Positions 33,652-40,919 of a stretch of DNA of 41,745 nucleotides are shown in pieces. This DNA comes from a bacterium (GTDB lineage: Bacteria > Patescibacteriota > Minisyncoccia > Phycocordibacterales > UBA10002), in NCBI GenBank assembly GCA_030697445.1, contig JAUYPY010000030.1, positions 1 to 41,745 on the forward strand, written 5' to 3'. Numbering within the stretch: the stretch's first letter is position 1; each line of letters begins with the position of its first letter. A program made the translations under genes and the position numbers. The notes under the pieces are model-generated. The model did not search any database. It saw nothing but the letters and a program-made list of their open reading frames with translations, and had not been told where the DNA came from.

Positions 33652-34405
33652 TGGCAATTTGTATAATCCACGCGAACGCCTCGGCATCCAAGCTTTCGTG
33701 CCCCACGAGAAATCCGGAAATGTCACCGTCGCGCAAAAGCGCTCCGGCATTTTCCGGACCCACGCTCCCGCCGTACAAAATGGGAACCGCAACGCCTTCC
33801 TCACCAAACATATCAGCCATAACTTTGCGGATAAAGATTGTGGTCTCGCGCACGATCGCGGGCGACGCGGCATCGCGCCAGTTCTTACTGATCGCCCACA
33901 AGGGTTCATACGCAATCACGATATCCGATAAAAATCGGCGCTGGACTTTTGAAAACGACGCCTTCATCTGCTCGCGCAACACGCCAAAAAAATCACCATT
34001 TTCATCACGCGCGCGTTCTCCTATGCACACAAGCGCTGACAAGCCCTCACGCACAACCGCTTGCGCCTTTCGCGACACCATATCATCTGTTTCCCATCGC
34101 GCGCGACGCTCCGAGTGCCCGACGATTGAAAGCGTTACGCCAATGTCTTTCAGCATTTCCGGAGACACTTCACCGGTGTGCGGCCCACCGTTTCGCCAAA
34201 ACGCGTCTTGGGAGCCAAGCGTAATAACGCCATTTGAAAGACGCGAAAAAAGCGGCACAAACGGGAACGGCGGACAAATCGTGACGGAGACCCGCCGCGC
34301 TTGGGTTGCGGCGCGGCGGGTTGCGAGAAAAAGCGCACGCGCCTCCGCCGCCGTCCCCGGGTTCATCTTCCAATTCGCGATGATCAACTTTTTACCATTT
34401 TTCAT
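33641..34405 (-). CDS. tpiA: Triosephosphate isomerase
   Basis: Interconverts DHAP and glyceraldehyde-3-phosphate. The 254 residues have ANWKMN with catalytic K13, SIVGHSERR with catalytic His, IAYEPLWAIS with catalytic Glu, ILYGGSVGPENAG, and GFLVGHESLD at the phosphate loop. A palindromic insertion (TRRAATQARRV) lies near the N-terminus. Its -10 box (34413-34418) and part of its 5' end overlap the last codons of the DGR reverse transcriptase gene; the -10 is seven bases from the ATG, so the mRNA would be leaderless. Confidence 0.95.
   Translation of the reverse strand: MKNGKKLIIANWKMNPGTAAEARALFLATRRAATQARRVSVTICPPFPFVPLFSRLSNGVITLGSQDAFWRNGGPHTGEVSPEMLKDIGVTLSIVGHSERRARWETDDMVSRKAQAVVREGLSALVCIGERARDENGDFFGVLREQMKASFSKVQRRFLSDIVIAYEPLWAISKNWRDAASPAIVRETTIFIRKVMADMFGEEGVAVPILYGGSVGPENAGALLRDGDISGFLVGHESLDAEAFAWIIQIANDA
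34291..34320. repeat. Palindromic insertion in tpiA
   Basis: Ten-base arms CCCGCCGCGC / GCGCGGCGGG, encoding TRRAATQARRV. Confidence 0.6.
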
Positions 34406-35408
34406 TTCGTCTAGTATACAACATTTCTTTTATTTTAGATGCTGTACGGAATCCTTTACAGTGCTCCAATAATCCAAGATATGACGGTAGATTTATACGG
34501 TTCACCCGCTTCAGCATCCTTTTTCTGGTTCGCGTCCGCAGTACCCGATAATGCGGAAGAGAAACATATCCAAGAAAATCAGTTCCTTGTCGCAGTTTCC
34601 GTAGGGAAACTTTGCGCGGGTGGAGTTCCAGCAAGAGTTTGTCGCGCAAAAACATCTGAATGCGTGCAATCAACCACATCAATGCTGCACGGCTTTTATC
34701 CAAAATCACAAAATCATCGCAGTAACGAATGTAGTATGGTGCCTTGAGCGTGTGCTTTACAAACTGGTCCAGTACATTTAGATAGATGTTGGCGAAAATC
34801 TGACTGGTTACATTGCCGAGCGGCAGACCTTTGTTCGGTGCGACCTCAAAAGAAGAGATGATGCGGTGAATAAGAGTGAGGAGATTTTGGTCGGTGATTC
34901 TGTGTGAAATGCTAGAAAAAAGAATGCGGTGGTCAATGGAATCAAAAAACTTCCTGATGTCGCACTTCAAGACAAATGCGGAATTGGTATAGTTTGTAGA
35001 TACTTTTCGCGCAAAGACCTCAAATTGTTTTACGCCTGCGTGTGTGCCCTTACGTTCTCTAGAAGCATATGAATCGTGTATGAATGTATTATCAAATATC
35101 TGATACAATTCTTGATATACAACTTGAAATAGAACGCGGTCTCGAACGCTCGGGACATGAATGATGCGTGGTTTTGGGTCGGCAATGGGCTGGCGTTCAT
35201 AGGGGTCGTTTGTCCACACGCCAAAAGCAAGCTGTTCGTGGAGAGAAAAGAGGTTTTCTTCCAAATACAACTCAAACCTTGCAAATTCACTATCGGTTCG
35301 CTTTCCTTTGGAAAACCTCCGCCATGCGCGAAGTAGATTTTCCGGAGAAATTAGAGCATAAAAATCACTATTATGACGCCCCCCCCCCGACCGTACTCCA
35401 TCCGTCAT
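34392..35408 (-). CDS. DGR reverse transcriptase
   Basis: A 338-residue retroelement reverse transcriptase of the DGR clade: FYALISPENLLRAWRRF near the N-terminus, FARFELYLEENLFSL, HVPSVRDRVL, FIHDSYASRERKGTHAGV, VLKCDIRKFFDSIDH (first catalytic Asp), GLPLGNVTSQIFANIYL (the DGR-type GxxTSQ motif) and YIRYCDDFVIL (YxDD). It copies template RNA with errors at adenines and delivers cDNA to the variable repeat. A run of ten G lies at codons 8-10. The gene's end overlaps the tpiA start by 14 bases. It has no maturase or endonuclease domain, as expected for DGRs. Confidence 0.93.
   Translation of the reverse strand: MTDGVRSGGGRHNSDFYALISPENLLRAWRRFSKGKRTDSEFARFELYLEENLFSLHEQLAFGVWTNDPYERQPIADPKPRIIHVPSVRDRVLFQVVYQELYQIFDNTFIHDSYASRERKGTHAGVKQFEVFARKVSTNYTNSAFVLKCDIRKFFDSIDHRILFSSISHRITDQNLLTLIHRIISSFEVAPNKGLPLGNVTSQIFANIYLNVLDQFVKHTLKAPYYIRYCDDFVILDKSRAALMWLIARIQMFLRDKLLLELHPRKVSLRKLRQGTDFLGYVSLPHYRVLRTRTRKRMLKRVNRINLPSYLGLLEHCKGFRTASKIKEMLYTRRNEKW
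34413..34418 (-). promoter_or_regulatory. -10 box of tpiA-pgk inside the RT gene end
   Basis: TATACT within the final codons (Y-T-R) of the reverse transcriptase, seven bases before the tpiA ATG. No good -35. Confidence 0.5.
35379..35388. repeat. Homopolymeric C10/G10 tract at the start of the RT gene
   Basis: Ten C on the plus strand, G10 in the reverse transcriptase reading frame, seven codons after the ATG. A change by one base would shift the frame of the RT; it also lies in the 5' leader of the divergent avd gene. Confidence 0.85.
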
Positions 35409-35409
35409 T

Positions 35410-35742
35410 TTGAAGATTCGTCTGTTGCATAAAGAGATTTACGATATTGGGAAGAAATTGCCGAAGGGGGATAAATTGGGGATTCACACGACTGTTGAAA
35501 AATACACTCTAGAACTACTCGCCACAGCCATCGCGGCATCCCTTACTTCAGGAAGAGAGAAAATCCCCTTACTGAAAAAAGCGCGCATTCAAGTTCACCA
35601 AGTAATTCACCTCATCCGAACAGAATATGAACTTGGTATTGTTATGGAGAAAATATACCTGCGCCTGTCCGCACAACTAGTTGAAATTGCAAAGATGTTG
35701 AATGGTTGGATAACCTACGAAACGAACAAAGAGTCGCGATGA
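35410..35742 (+). CDS. DGR accessory variability determinant (Avd-like four-helix bundle)
   Basis: A 110-residue protein of the Avd/S23-like four-helix bundle family, which forms a pentamer binding reverse transcriptase and template RNA. Family pattern: IYDIGKKLPKGDKLGIHTTVEKYTLELL, ASLTSGREKIPLLKKARIQV, and the ending EIAKMLNGWITYETNK. The start is TTG, one base from the ATG of the divergent reverse transcriptase. Unusually, avd is antisense to the target, template repeat and RT, so the template transcript would read across it in reverse. A hairpin (35729-35751) lies at its stop codon. Confidence 0.85.
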   Translation: MKIRLLHKEIYDIGKKLPKGDKLGIHTTVEKYTLELLATAIAASLTSGREKIPLLKKARIQVHQVIHLIRTEYELGIVMEKIYLRLSAQLVEIAKMLNGWITYETNKESR

Positions 35743-35761
35743 CTCTTTGTGCGAGAAATTT

Positions 35762-35875
35762 CTGAACGGGCGCCGTTATTCGGGTTGCAGTTGTCGGCAT
35801 AGTTCCAGTTGAGGTAGACCTTGCGATTGTCCGGATTCCAGTTGCCGTTCGCAACCTTGTCGTCGCGGAGACGGT
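35762..35875 (-). repeat. DGR template repeat (TR)
   Basis: A 114-bp repeat, 87% identical to 36142-36255. All 15 differences are at A in the minus-strand TR. Its codons give LRDDKVANGNWNPDNRK, then VYLNWNYADNCNPNNGARS, rich in AAC/AAT codons, which are the hypermutable type in known DGR templates. It lies between target gene and reverse transcriptase, and ends about 20 bases beyond the avd stop. Confidence 0.97.
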
Positions 35876-36037
35876 ACCTCGTTATGCCGCGCTTCGTCCG
35901 TATCACCGAGAACCTTTTTCAAGATTCTCTGTGTTTCCTCGTGGTAGAACGAGCGTAGTATAAAGACGTGGCAAGCAATTTCTTTGTGTGGCAAACTGTT
36001 ATCGCGCCAGAGGCGGACCAATTTCACAGCCAGTTTT

Positions 36038-36065
36038 AGTATAACAAAAGCCCCGACTTTGTCAT
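36038..36065 (-). promoter_or_regulatory. Candidate promoter for the template RNA
   Basis: ATGACA (36060-36065), 16-base spacer, TATACT (36038-36043). Transcription would start near 36031, about 155 bases before the template repeat. The segment 35876-36031 holds no accepted gene, although it has a protein-like open stretch. Confidence 0.6.
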
Positions 36066-36089
36066 CCGTAAGCGGAGACAAAATCGGGG
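36051..36089 (-). terminator. Hairpin downstream of the variable repeat
   Basis: Thirteen-base arms CCCCGACTTTGTC / GACAAAATCGGGG around a 13-base loop with CTTTTG next on the minus strand. It lies 27 bases past the target stop and 53 from the variable repeat, and may serve as terminator of the target gene or as the cruciform often found after DGR variable repeats. Confidence 0.65.
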
Positions 36090-36115
36090 CGGGGTAAGGA
36101 TTAAGGGAAGAAGGG

Positions 36116-36916
36116 TTAAGACCTAAGGGGAACCTTCTTTGCTGAACGGGCGCCGTAAGACGGGTTGCAGCTGCCGGCATAGCTCCAGTAGAGGTAGACC
36201 TTGCGATAGCCCGGATGCCAGTAGCCGTACGCAACCTCGCCGCCGCGGAGACGGTCTTCTGGGAACCAAGTCCATGTCTCTGGATCTAGATGCTCTCCGG
36301 TAACGACATGATGCATGGTGTCTGCATCGCACCAGCCGAAGAGACCGAGCCAGAGTTTGTTCTGGATTTTGACGAGTTGGTCTGGACTTTTGGCGTAGTC
36401 GCTGAGGGTGTCGTCGTCTGGTTTGACAGAACGATTGATGAGGTAGAGTTCGGGCTCTTTCTGGCCTTTGCTGTTTGTGTACTTCATCACATCTGTCTCT
36501 TCGTATGGCTTGTTTTCTCCCATTTTCAGTTTCCATTCAATCGCATGGCGATTGGTGGCGCCTGCAGGACGGAAGGCGGGCATGAGGGTGGTGCTTGCGA
36601 GTTCTTCGTCCGTAAGGGAGAAGAGGTCTCGTAGTATCACTAGTTCTCCTATGAAGAACCTGTGGAGTTCCTCTCGCGCTTTAAGCCAGTCGGCGAGGGT
36701 GTGACCGGTGGAGCGGAGGGTGGGGATGTGCGGGGATTCCTCAATCTGCGTCTTCTCCTGTTTAGGAACCCAGCATGGTTCCTGTCTGTTGAACTTATTG
36801 AGTTCAGTGAGTACCTCTTGACCCTTTTCTCCGTTTAATTTCACGAAGAGGTCAGAAATCGGTCCCTGCAAGAGTACACGGAGCGATTCGTTGTTGCCGA
36901 GCATGCCGGTTTGCAT
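36116..36916 (-). CDS. DGR target protein, C-terminal C-type-lectin-like variable domain
   Basis: A 266-residue protein whose last 40 codons are the variable repeat. N-terminal part (residues 1-110) is helical: LRVLLQGPISDLFVKLNGEKGQEVL and LADWLKAREELHRFFIGELV. The C-terminal half has the lectin/FGE-like pattern: WLGLFGWCDADTMHHVVTGE, TWTWFPEDRLRGGEVAYGYW, and NPSYGARSAKK. No signal peptide, so display is not obvious. GAAAGGA lies eight bases before ATG, and a strong promoter at 36994-37022. The ligand is unknown. It lies next to the pilus-like locus. Confidence 0.9.
   Translation of the reverse strand: MQTGMLGNNESLRVLLQGPISDLFVKLNGEKGQEVLTELNKFNRQEPCWVPKQEKTQIEESPHIPTLRSTGHTLADWLKAREELHRFFIGELVILRDLFSLTDEELASTTLMPAFRPAGATNRHAIEWKLKMGENKPYEETDVMKYTNSKGQKEPELYLINRSVKPDDDTLSDYAKSPDQLVKIQNKLWLGLFGWCDADTMHHVVTGEHLDPETWTWFPEDRLRGGEVAYGYWHPGYRKVYLYWSYAGSCNPSYGARSAKKVPLRS
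36142..36255 (-). repeat. DGR variable repeat (VR)
   Basis: Aligned with the template repeat, 15 of 114 bases differ, all at template A. Resulting amino acid changes (TR to VR) include N to Y (five), N to S (three), D to G (four), N to H and K to E, all within the last 45 residues of the target. The common end CTGAACGGGCGCCGT (36142-36156) is invariant and is the candidate initiation site for cDNA integration. Confidence 0.97.
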
Positions 36917-36993
36917 GGTCAGTCCTTTCTTTTTTTAAGTTACCGAAGAACGGTCGTGAGAGAGCGGGTGCCCACTCATCCATTCTGTGGAGA

Positions 36994-37022
36994 AGTGTAG
37001 CACGAGACGATTTATAAGTCAA
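36994..37022 (-). promoter_or_regulatory. Promoter of the DGR target gene
   Basis: TTGACT (37017-37022), 17-base spacer, TACACT (36994-36999); leader of about 70 bases to the ATG. Confidence 0.8.
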
Positions 37023-37038
37023 TAGCACTGTAAATGAA

Positions 37039-38331
37039 TTATTCAACCTCCTTCCAACTATCAATCGTGTACCCGCCAGACGGGCCGCTGGTAAAAATGA
37101 GGTTCGCCAAGCCGGTTTCGTACTTTACTTCCGCGCTGTTCTTGAGCCGAATGCGATATCCGCTCGCCTCTTTAACATTGACCGAATCCTGAATCAGCAC
37201 TTCGCCGTGCGGCGCGTACACGAGCAACGCGCCGTCAACTGAGTTTTTAAGGTCAATTGCGGTTTCGCTTCCACCTTGTTCGGCGCTTTTATTTTGCGAA
37301 ATCATAAGGACATACGACCCCGTCGAGCCAGAACCTTGAAATACCGCAGAGTTCTGCAGTTCAATTTTACTGCTGGTCGTCTGATTTGTCGGCTTATCGG
37401 CAATAACAGGGACGCTCGTGTTTCCAAGCGAAGACGAAACGCGAACGATTGCGGTGTTTTTAATTGTAATATTTCCAGAAACCCATAATGCGCCGCCAAG
37501 CGTAACCACGGGGTCGTTGGTAATTTCCAAATCGCAGTTTATTTTCTTCGGTCCAATGGTCGTATTGATGTCAATCTTGTATGGACATGGGGCAGACACG
37601 GTGCCGCCTGCAAGCGCATCCGCTTCCCAGTCCGCAATCTGCGCATCGGAAATGGCGAGCGATGAGGTCGCTTGGTCGGCACTCCCTGGGTGAAGCGCGC
37701 CGTCTACAGTCGTCCCTGAAATTGTTTGGTAGTACGCATCGCCGTCTATATCCGAGTCCCGTATCGTATGCGCGTATGCGGTACTCGTTGCATGCACCCT
37801 GTCAATCAACCCCGCTGGTCCCGCAGACACAACGGTTCCTTTTACTACATTTCTATTCTCTCCGGTCACCGGACCGTTTGAATACACATTTCCCAAAATG
37901 CTCGTGGTATTCAGCAGGTCAATCCCGCCCGCCCCTGCCTGCATTCCATAATTGAACGAGGCACCAGCGCCTTGCGCGAGATGTACGCGCGATTTTCGCG
38001 TAAAACGCGCCCCGCTCGCTGATGTATTTACTTCCTGTCCTCCGGACACCGCCGTTATTATTGCGGTTGCTGTTACTCCGCCAACAGTAAGCGATTCCGA
38101 ATCGCCTACAGCCAGTCCTTTTATTTTCCGATACGCCACATCTTCAGACGCAGATGAAATCGTGTACAAACCTTGCCGCGCGTCCGCAAACGCGCGCGCC
38201 GAGGCGGCGCGCCGCAAAGCGGGGCCAGCCGCCGCGGCGGAAATCGCCGCGGAGGCGGCAAGAAAGAACAAGCAGGCAATAATCATCACTTGCCCACGAT
38301 TAGTATGAATTGCGTAGAATGGTTGTTGCAT
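37039..38331 (-). CDS. Pilus-associated protein with PilX-like N-terminus and beta-helix body
   Basis: A 430-residue protein. It has a prepilin-like hydrophobic N-terminus (GQVMIIACLFFLAASAAISA), an amphipathic stretch, and then a long Asn/Thr/Gly-rich body with repeated short strands (LLNTTSILGNVYSNGPVTG, IELQNSAVFQGSGSTGSYV, AIDLKNSVDGALLVYAPHG), likely a right-handed beta-helix. Two Cys at about 266 and 279 might form a disulfide. The frame opens to 38385, but the ATG at 38331 is preferred; it overlaps the preceding gene by 32 bases. It ends the pilus-like operon. Confidence 0.7.
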   Translation of the reverse strand: MQQPFYAIHTNRGQVMIIACLFFLAASAAISAAAAGPALRRAASARAFADARQGLYTISSASEDVAYRKIKGLAVGDSESLTVGGVTATAIITAVSGGQEVNTSASGARFTRKSRVHLAQGAGASFNYGMQAGAGGIDLLNTTSILGNVYSNGPVTGENRNVVKGTVVSAGPAGLIDRVHATSTAYAHTIRDSDIDGDAYYQTISGTTVDGALHPGSADQATSSLAISDAQIADWEADALAGGTVSAPCPYKIDINTTIGPKKINCDLEITNDPVVTLGGALWVSGNITIKNTAIVRVSSSLGNTSVPVIADKPTNQTTSSKIELQNSAVFQGSGSTGSYVLMISQNKSAEQGGSETAIDLKNSVDGALLVYAPHGEVLIQDSVNVKEASGYRIRLKNSAEVKYETGLANLIFTSGPSGGYTIDSWKEVE

Positions 38332-38899
38332 AAAATTTTTTGGTGATAGATGCGGAACCGACACCGCTTTGGATCGACAACTCAATTTTCACCGCCTCCG
38401 ACTTTCCCGTTGCAATGCGCCGCGCAACAAAACTTGAGACGGCAACCTTGCTTCCGGTAAGCGCCCCACTGTCCGTGCTATTTTCTTTTATACGCAAAGC
38501 CGAGCCGGAAACAAAAAACTCAACCGTGCGCGCGGCGCCCGCCTCATCAGTCGTATTAAACACCAACTGGCTTGGATTCACGCCAAGAATACTTGTTCCA
38601 ATATCAACCCTTTCCGAACCGCGCGCTTCGCGCGTGATGCGCTCCAATACCACCGCGCCATCGCGTTCAATGCGCGATAGGTTTGCAACTCCTCCATACG
38701 CGCGCGAAAGCCCGAGCGCCGTTCCGACAATCATTACAAGCGCGGTCGCAAACACCGCGAGGTACACGAGGAGCTCTACAATTGAAAAACCGAAAGCGAA
38801 ACAAAAACCCTTTTTCAAAACTGGGGTGGGGGCGTGGCCATTCCATTCTGATGGAATGGGGGGGAAAGTTTTGGAAAAGGGTTTTTGTGAAGCACTCAT
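38300..38899 (-). CDS. Prepilin-like protein with repeat-derived N-terminal extension
   Basis: A minor pilin or pseudopilin. The class III/IV signal FAFG|FSIVELLVYLAVFATA occurs at about residues 33-50, with Glu at +5 after the cleavage Gly, followed by a pilin-type alpha1 helix and beta domain. The stretch before it, SKTFPPIPSEWNGHAPTPVL and following residues, is encoded by an 85-base inverted repeat (38803-38887). I prefer the ATG at 38899; a TTG three codons upstream also works. The long leader peptide is unusual, though prepilin peptidases accept some. Confidence 0.75.
   Translation of the reverse strand: MSASQKPFSKTFPPIPSEWNGHAPTPVLKKGFCFAFGFSIVELLVYLAVFATALVMIVGTALGLSRAYGGVANLSRIERDGAVVLERITREARGSERVDIGTSILGVNPSQLVFNTTDEAGAARTVEFFVSGSALRIKENSTDSGALTGSKVAVSSFVARRIATGKSEAVKIELSIQSGVGSASITKKFYATTILRNSY
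38803..38887. repeat. 85-base nested inverted repeat at the start of a prepilin gene
   Basis: Outer arms AAAAACCCTTTTT.CAAAACT and AGTTTTGGAAAAGGGTTTTT with an inner stem CCATTCCAT/ATGGAATGG (38838-38859). It encodes the leader of the prepilin. Confidence 0.7.
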
Positions 38900-38900
38900 A

Positions 38901-39380
38901 TTATTCAAAAAGATTCATGAGGTATGTTTCCATCACCCGCTCACCTGCTTGTGGAGTGGTCGTCGCCCACGAGACGCGCACGGTAACTTTTCTCGCGCCA
39001 GCATCAACCGCTTTTGCATCGGTAGAAGTGCTCATCACAATATCTTTGTCCGAATTGCGGCGATACACATCATTCAACACGAATGTCCTCCGGAAAACAC
39101 CGTCAATCATTTGCGGCGTTGCAGTGGTTACCCACTTCGTGCCGTCAAAATTCAAGTAGTACTCCGAACCAACGGCGAGCGATGCAAAGTTGCTCCATCC
39201 TGTATCACGAATCGCGGTTATCGCCTCAATACCCTCCTCCGCAAGCGCCGCGCCTTGCACCTGTTCAAGCGTTCCCCTTCCGTGCCGCGCGGCAACTTGA
39301 AACGCCGTCAGCACCGACACAAACGACGCAAGCAGCACCGCCACCGCCACCAAAATCTCGACCAAAGAAAATCCTTTCAT
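38901..39380 (-). CDS. Prepilin, PilV/GspI-like
   Basis: A 159-residue pilin-like protein with the standard short leader and signal MKG|FSLVEILVAVAVLLAS, Glu at +5. The body is beta-rich with the phrase ALAEEGIEAITAIRDTGWSN, common in minor pilins of CPR bacteria. It stops two bases before the ATG of the next gene. It is likely a minor pilin or tip component of the pilus that brings DNA to ComEC; this is inferred. Confidence 0.85.
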   Translation of the reverse strand: MKGFSLVEILVAVAVLLASFVSVLTAFQVAARHGRGTLEQVQGAALAEEGIEAITAIRDTGWSNFASLAVGSEYYLNFDGTKWVTTATPQMIDGVFRRTFVLNDVYRRNSDKDIVMSTSTDAKAVDAGARKVTVRVSWATTTPQAGERVMETYLMNLFE

Positions 39381-39392
39381 CTATTTATTATA

Positions 39393-39845
39393 TCACTCGC
39401 TCTCCACCGTACCGAGTGTGTTTACACTCACTGTTTTTGATACTGAAGGGTTCCCGCGCACCAAGAGCGTTATTGAGCCGGCTGATACTGCGGCACCCGT
39501 AAGCCGTTTAAATATGACTTCATTTCCGGAAAAAGAAATGGTGGAAATAGTTATGCGGCGCGCGAGCATTTCTGTTTTATTATCCGAACTGCCCGCTTGA
39601 TAGGTCGGCGCGCGGAAAAGAACCGCGCGGTCTGATTCAAAATGCACGCCGTACGCAGAACTATTTTCACCCGCGAGCGTCTTGCTCCTCGCCTCTGTGA
39701 TAAGCGCCGCCACGCGCGCCGCGCCGGAATCCAATTCGCGGCGCGCCGCGTAAGACGAAAACGAAAACCACCCCGCGCCCACCACTAGCGCGAGAATCGC
39801 AACACTCACCACCACTTCCAAAAGAGTAAATCCGCGATATTTCAT
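39393..39845 (-). CDS. Prepilin, GspH/FimT-like
   Basis: A 150-residue prepilin with signal MKYRG|FTLLEVVVSVAILALVV and the GspH/FimT-like continuation FSSYAARRELDSGAARVAAL, ARSKTLAGENSSAYGVHFE. This group forms minor pilin tips, and FimT binds DNA in transformation of other bacteria. It starts 3 bases after pilC ends. Confidence 0.85.
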   Translation of the reverse strand: MKYRGFTLLEVVVSVAILALVVGAGWFSFSSYAARRELDSGAARVAALITEARSKTLAGENSSAYGVHFESDRAVLFRAPTYQAGSSDNKTEMLARRITISTISFSGNEVIFKRLTGAAVSAGSITLLVRGNPSVSKTVSVNTLGTVESE

Positions 39846-39848
39846 ATA

Positions 39849-40919
39849 TTAGACATTATTCATCAAAGTATACATCGGCAAAATCATAGAATAGGCGAAG
39901 AAGCCCGCCGCTATGCCGACGGCGACCATGAGCACCGGCTCTACCACCGCGGAAAGGTTTTTTGTTTTTTGTTCCACTTCCGCCTCGTAAAACAGCGCGG
40001 TTTCCTTGAGCATCTCACCGAGCTTGCCCGTCTCCTCGCCGGACGCGACCATTTCCGAAAAATACGGCTGGTACAACTTACCCGCTTCCGCAAACGCGGA
40101 TGAAAGCGTCTTTCCTTTTTCAACAACAGCACGCGCATTCATAATCACCTTATGGTAATACGAGTTTTGCACCACATCAGCGACTACCCCGAGCGAGGCG
40201 ACAATCGGCACGCCGGCGGAAGTGAGGGACCCTAGAGTGCGTGCAGTGCGTGCGGAATTGAGTTCTACGACAATCTCACGGAGCTCCGGCGTATGGAGCG
40301 CACAAAAATCAAGTACGCGCCCACCAAACGCCGTGCGAAAAAATATAAGCAAGACGGCGGCGACAAATAACACAGAGGAGAGGAACAGAACGCTGTGATT
40401 TTGAAGAGCGTCGCTCGCGTAAACAAGCGCACGCGTGCTCAAGGGCAATGCAACGCCAAACTCCTTAAAAGTAGAAGAAAGTTCTGGCACCACATAGATG
40501 AGCATCAAAATAGCGATTGCAATCATCACTAGAATAATAATCGCGGGGTAGATGAGAGCACCGCGAAGTTTCCTGCCGAGCGCATACACTCGGTCTAGTT
40601 GTTCCGCAAGCGAAGCAAACGACTGCGCGAGCGAGCCGCTCTCCTCTCCTGCAGCAACCACCGCCGGAAAGAGAGGCGGAAATACGCGCGGAAATTGCCG
40701 CAAGGCGTCTGAAAGCGCTCTGCCTTTCCGCACCTCGTCTCCGATGGCAGAGAGCGTTTTCTTGAATGATTTATTTCCGCTTTGGCGCACGAGCACTTCA
40801 AGCGCGCGTGAGAGCGGTAAGCCCGCAGAAAGCATTGCGCCAACATTCCGCGCAAATGCCACCTTCTCGCGCAACGGCACGAACGAAAAAGAAAATAAAT
40901 TTTTGTAAGTAAATTTCAT
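39849..40919 (-). CDS. pilC: Type IV pilus inner-membrane platform protein PilC/GspF
   Basis: The platform protein through which the ATPase drives pilin assembly. The 356 residues have two T2SSF domains (about 18-140 and 220-345): FARNVGAMLSAGLPLSRALEVL and its second copy LGSLTSAGVPIVASLGVVAD, the VAAGEESGSLAQ and VASGEETGKLGEML motifs, and three TM helices, the last near the C-terminus (VLMVAVGIAAGFFAYSMIL). It overlaps pilB by one base (TAATG). Family length is normal. Confidence 0.93.
   Translation of the reverse strand: MKFTYKNLFSFSFVPLREKVAFARNVGAMLSAGLPLSRALEVLVRQSGNKSFKKTLSAIGDEVRKGRALSDALRQFPRVFPPLFPAVVAAGEESGSLAQSFASLAEQLDRVYALGRKLRGALIYPAIIILVMIAIAILMLIYVVPELSSTFKEFGVALPLSTRALVYASDALQNHSVLFLSSVLFVAAVLLIFFRTAFGGRVLDFCALHTPELREIVVELNSARTARTLGSLTSAGVPIVASLGVVADVVQNSYYHKVIMNARAVVEKGKTLSSAFAEAGKLYQPYFSEMVASGEETGKLGEMLKETALFYEAEVEQKTKNLSAVVEPVLMVAVGIAAGFFAYSMILPMYTLMNNV

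Noticed and set aside
33652..33915. 88-residue N-terminal extension of Pgk
   Set aside because: It is tpiA sequence read in another frame; the family start and gene overlap support 33651.
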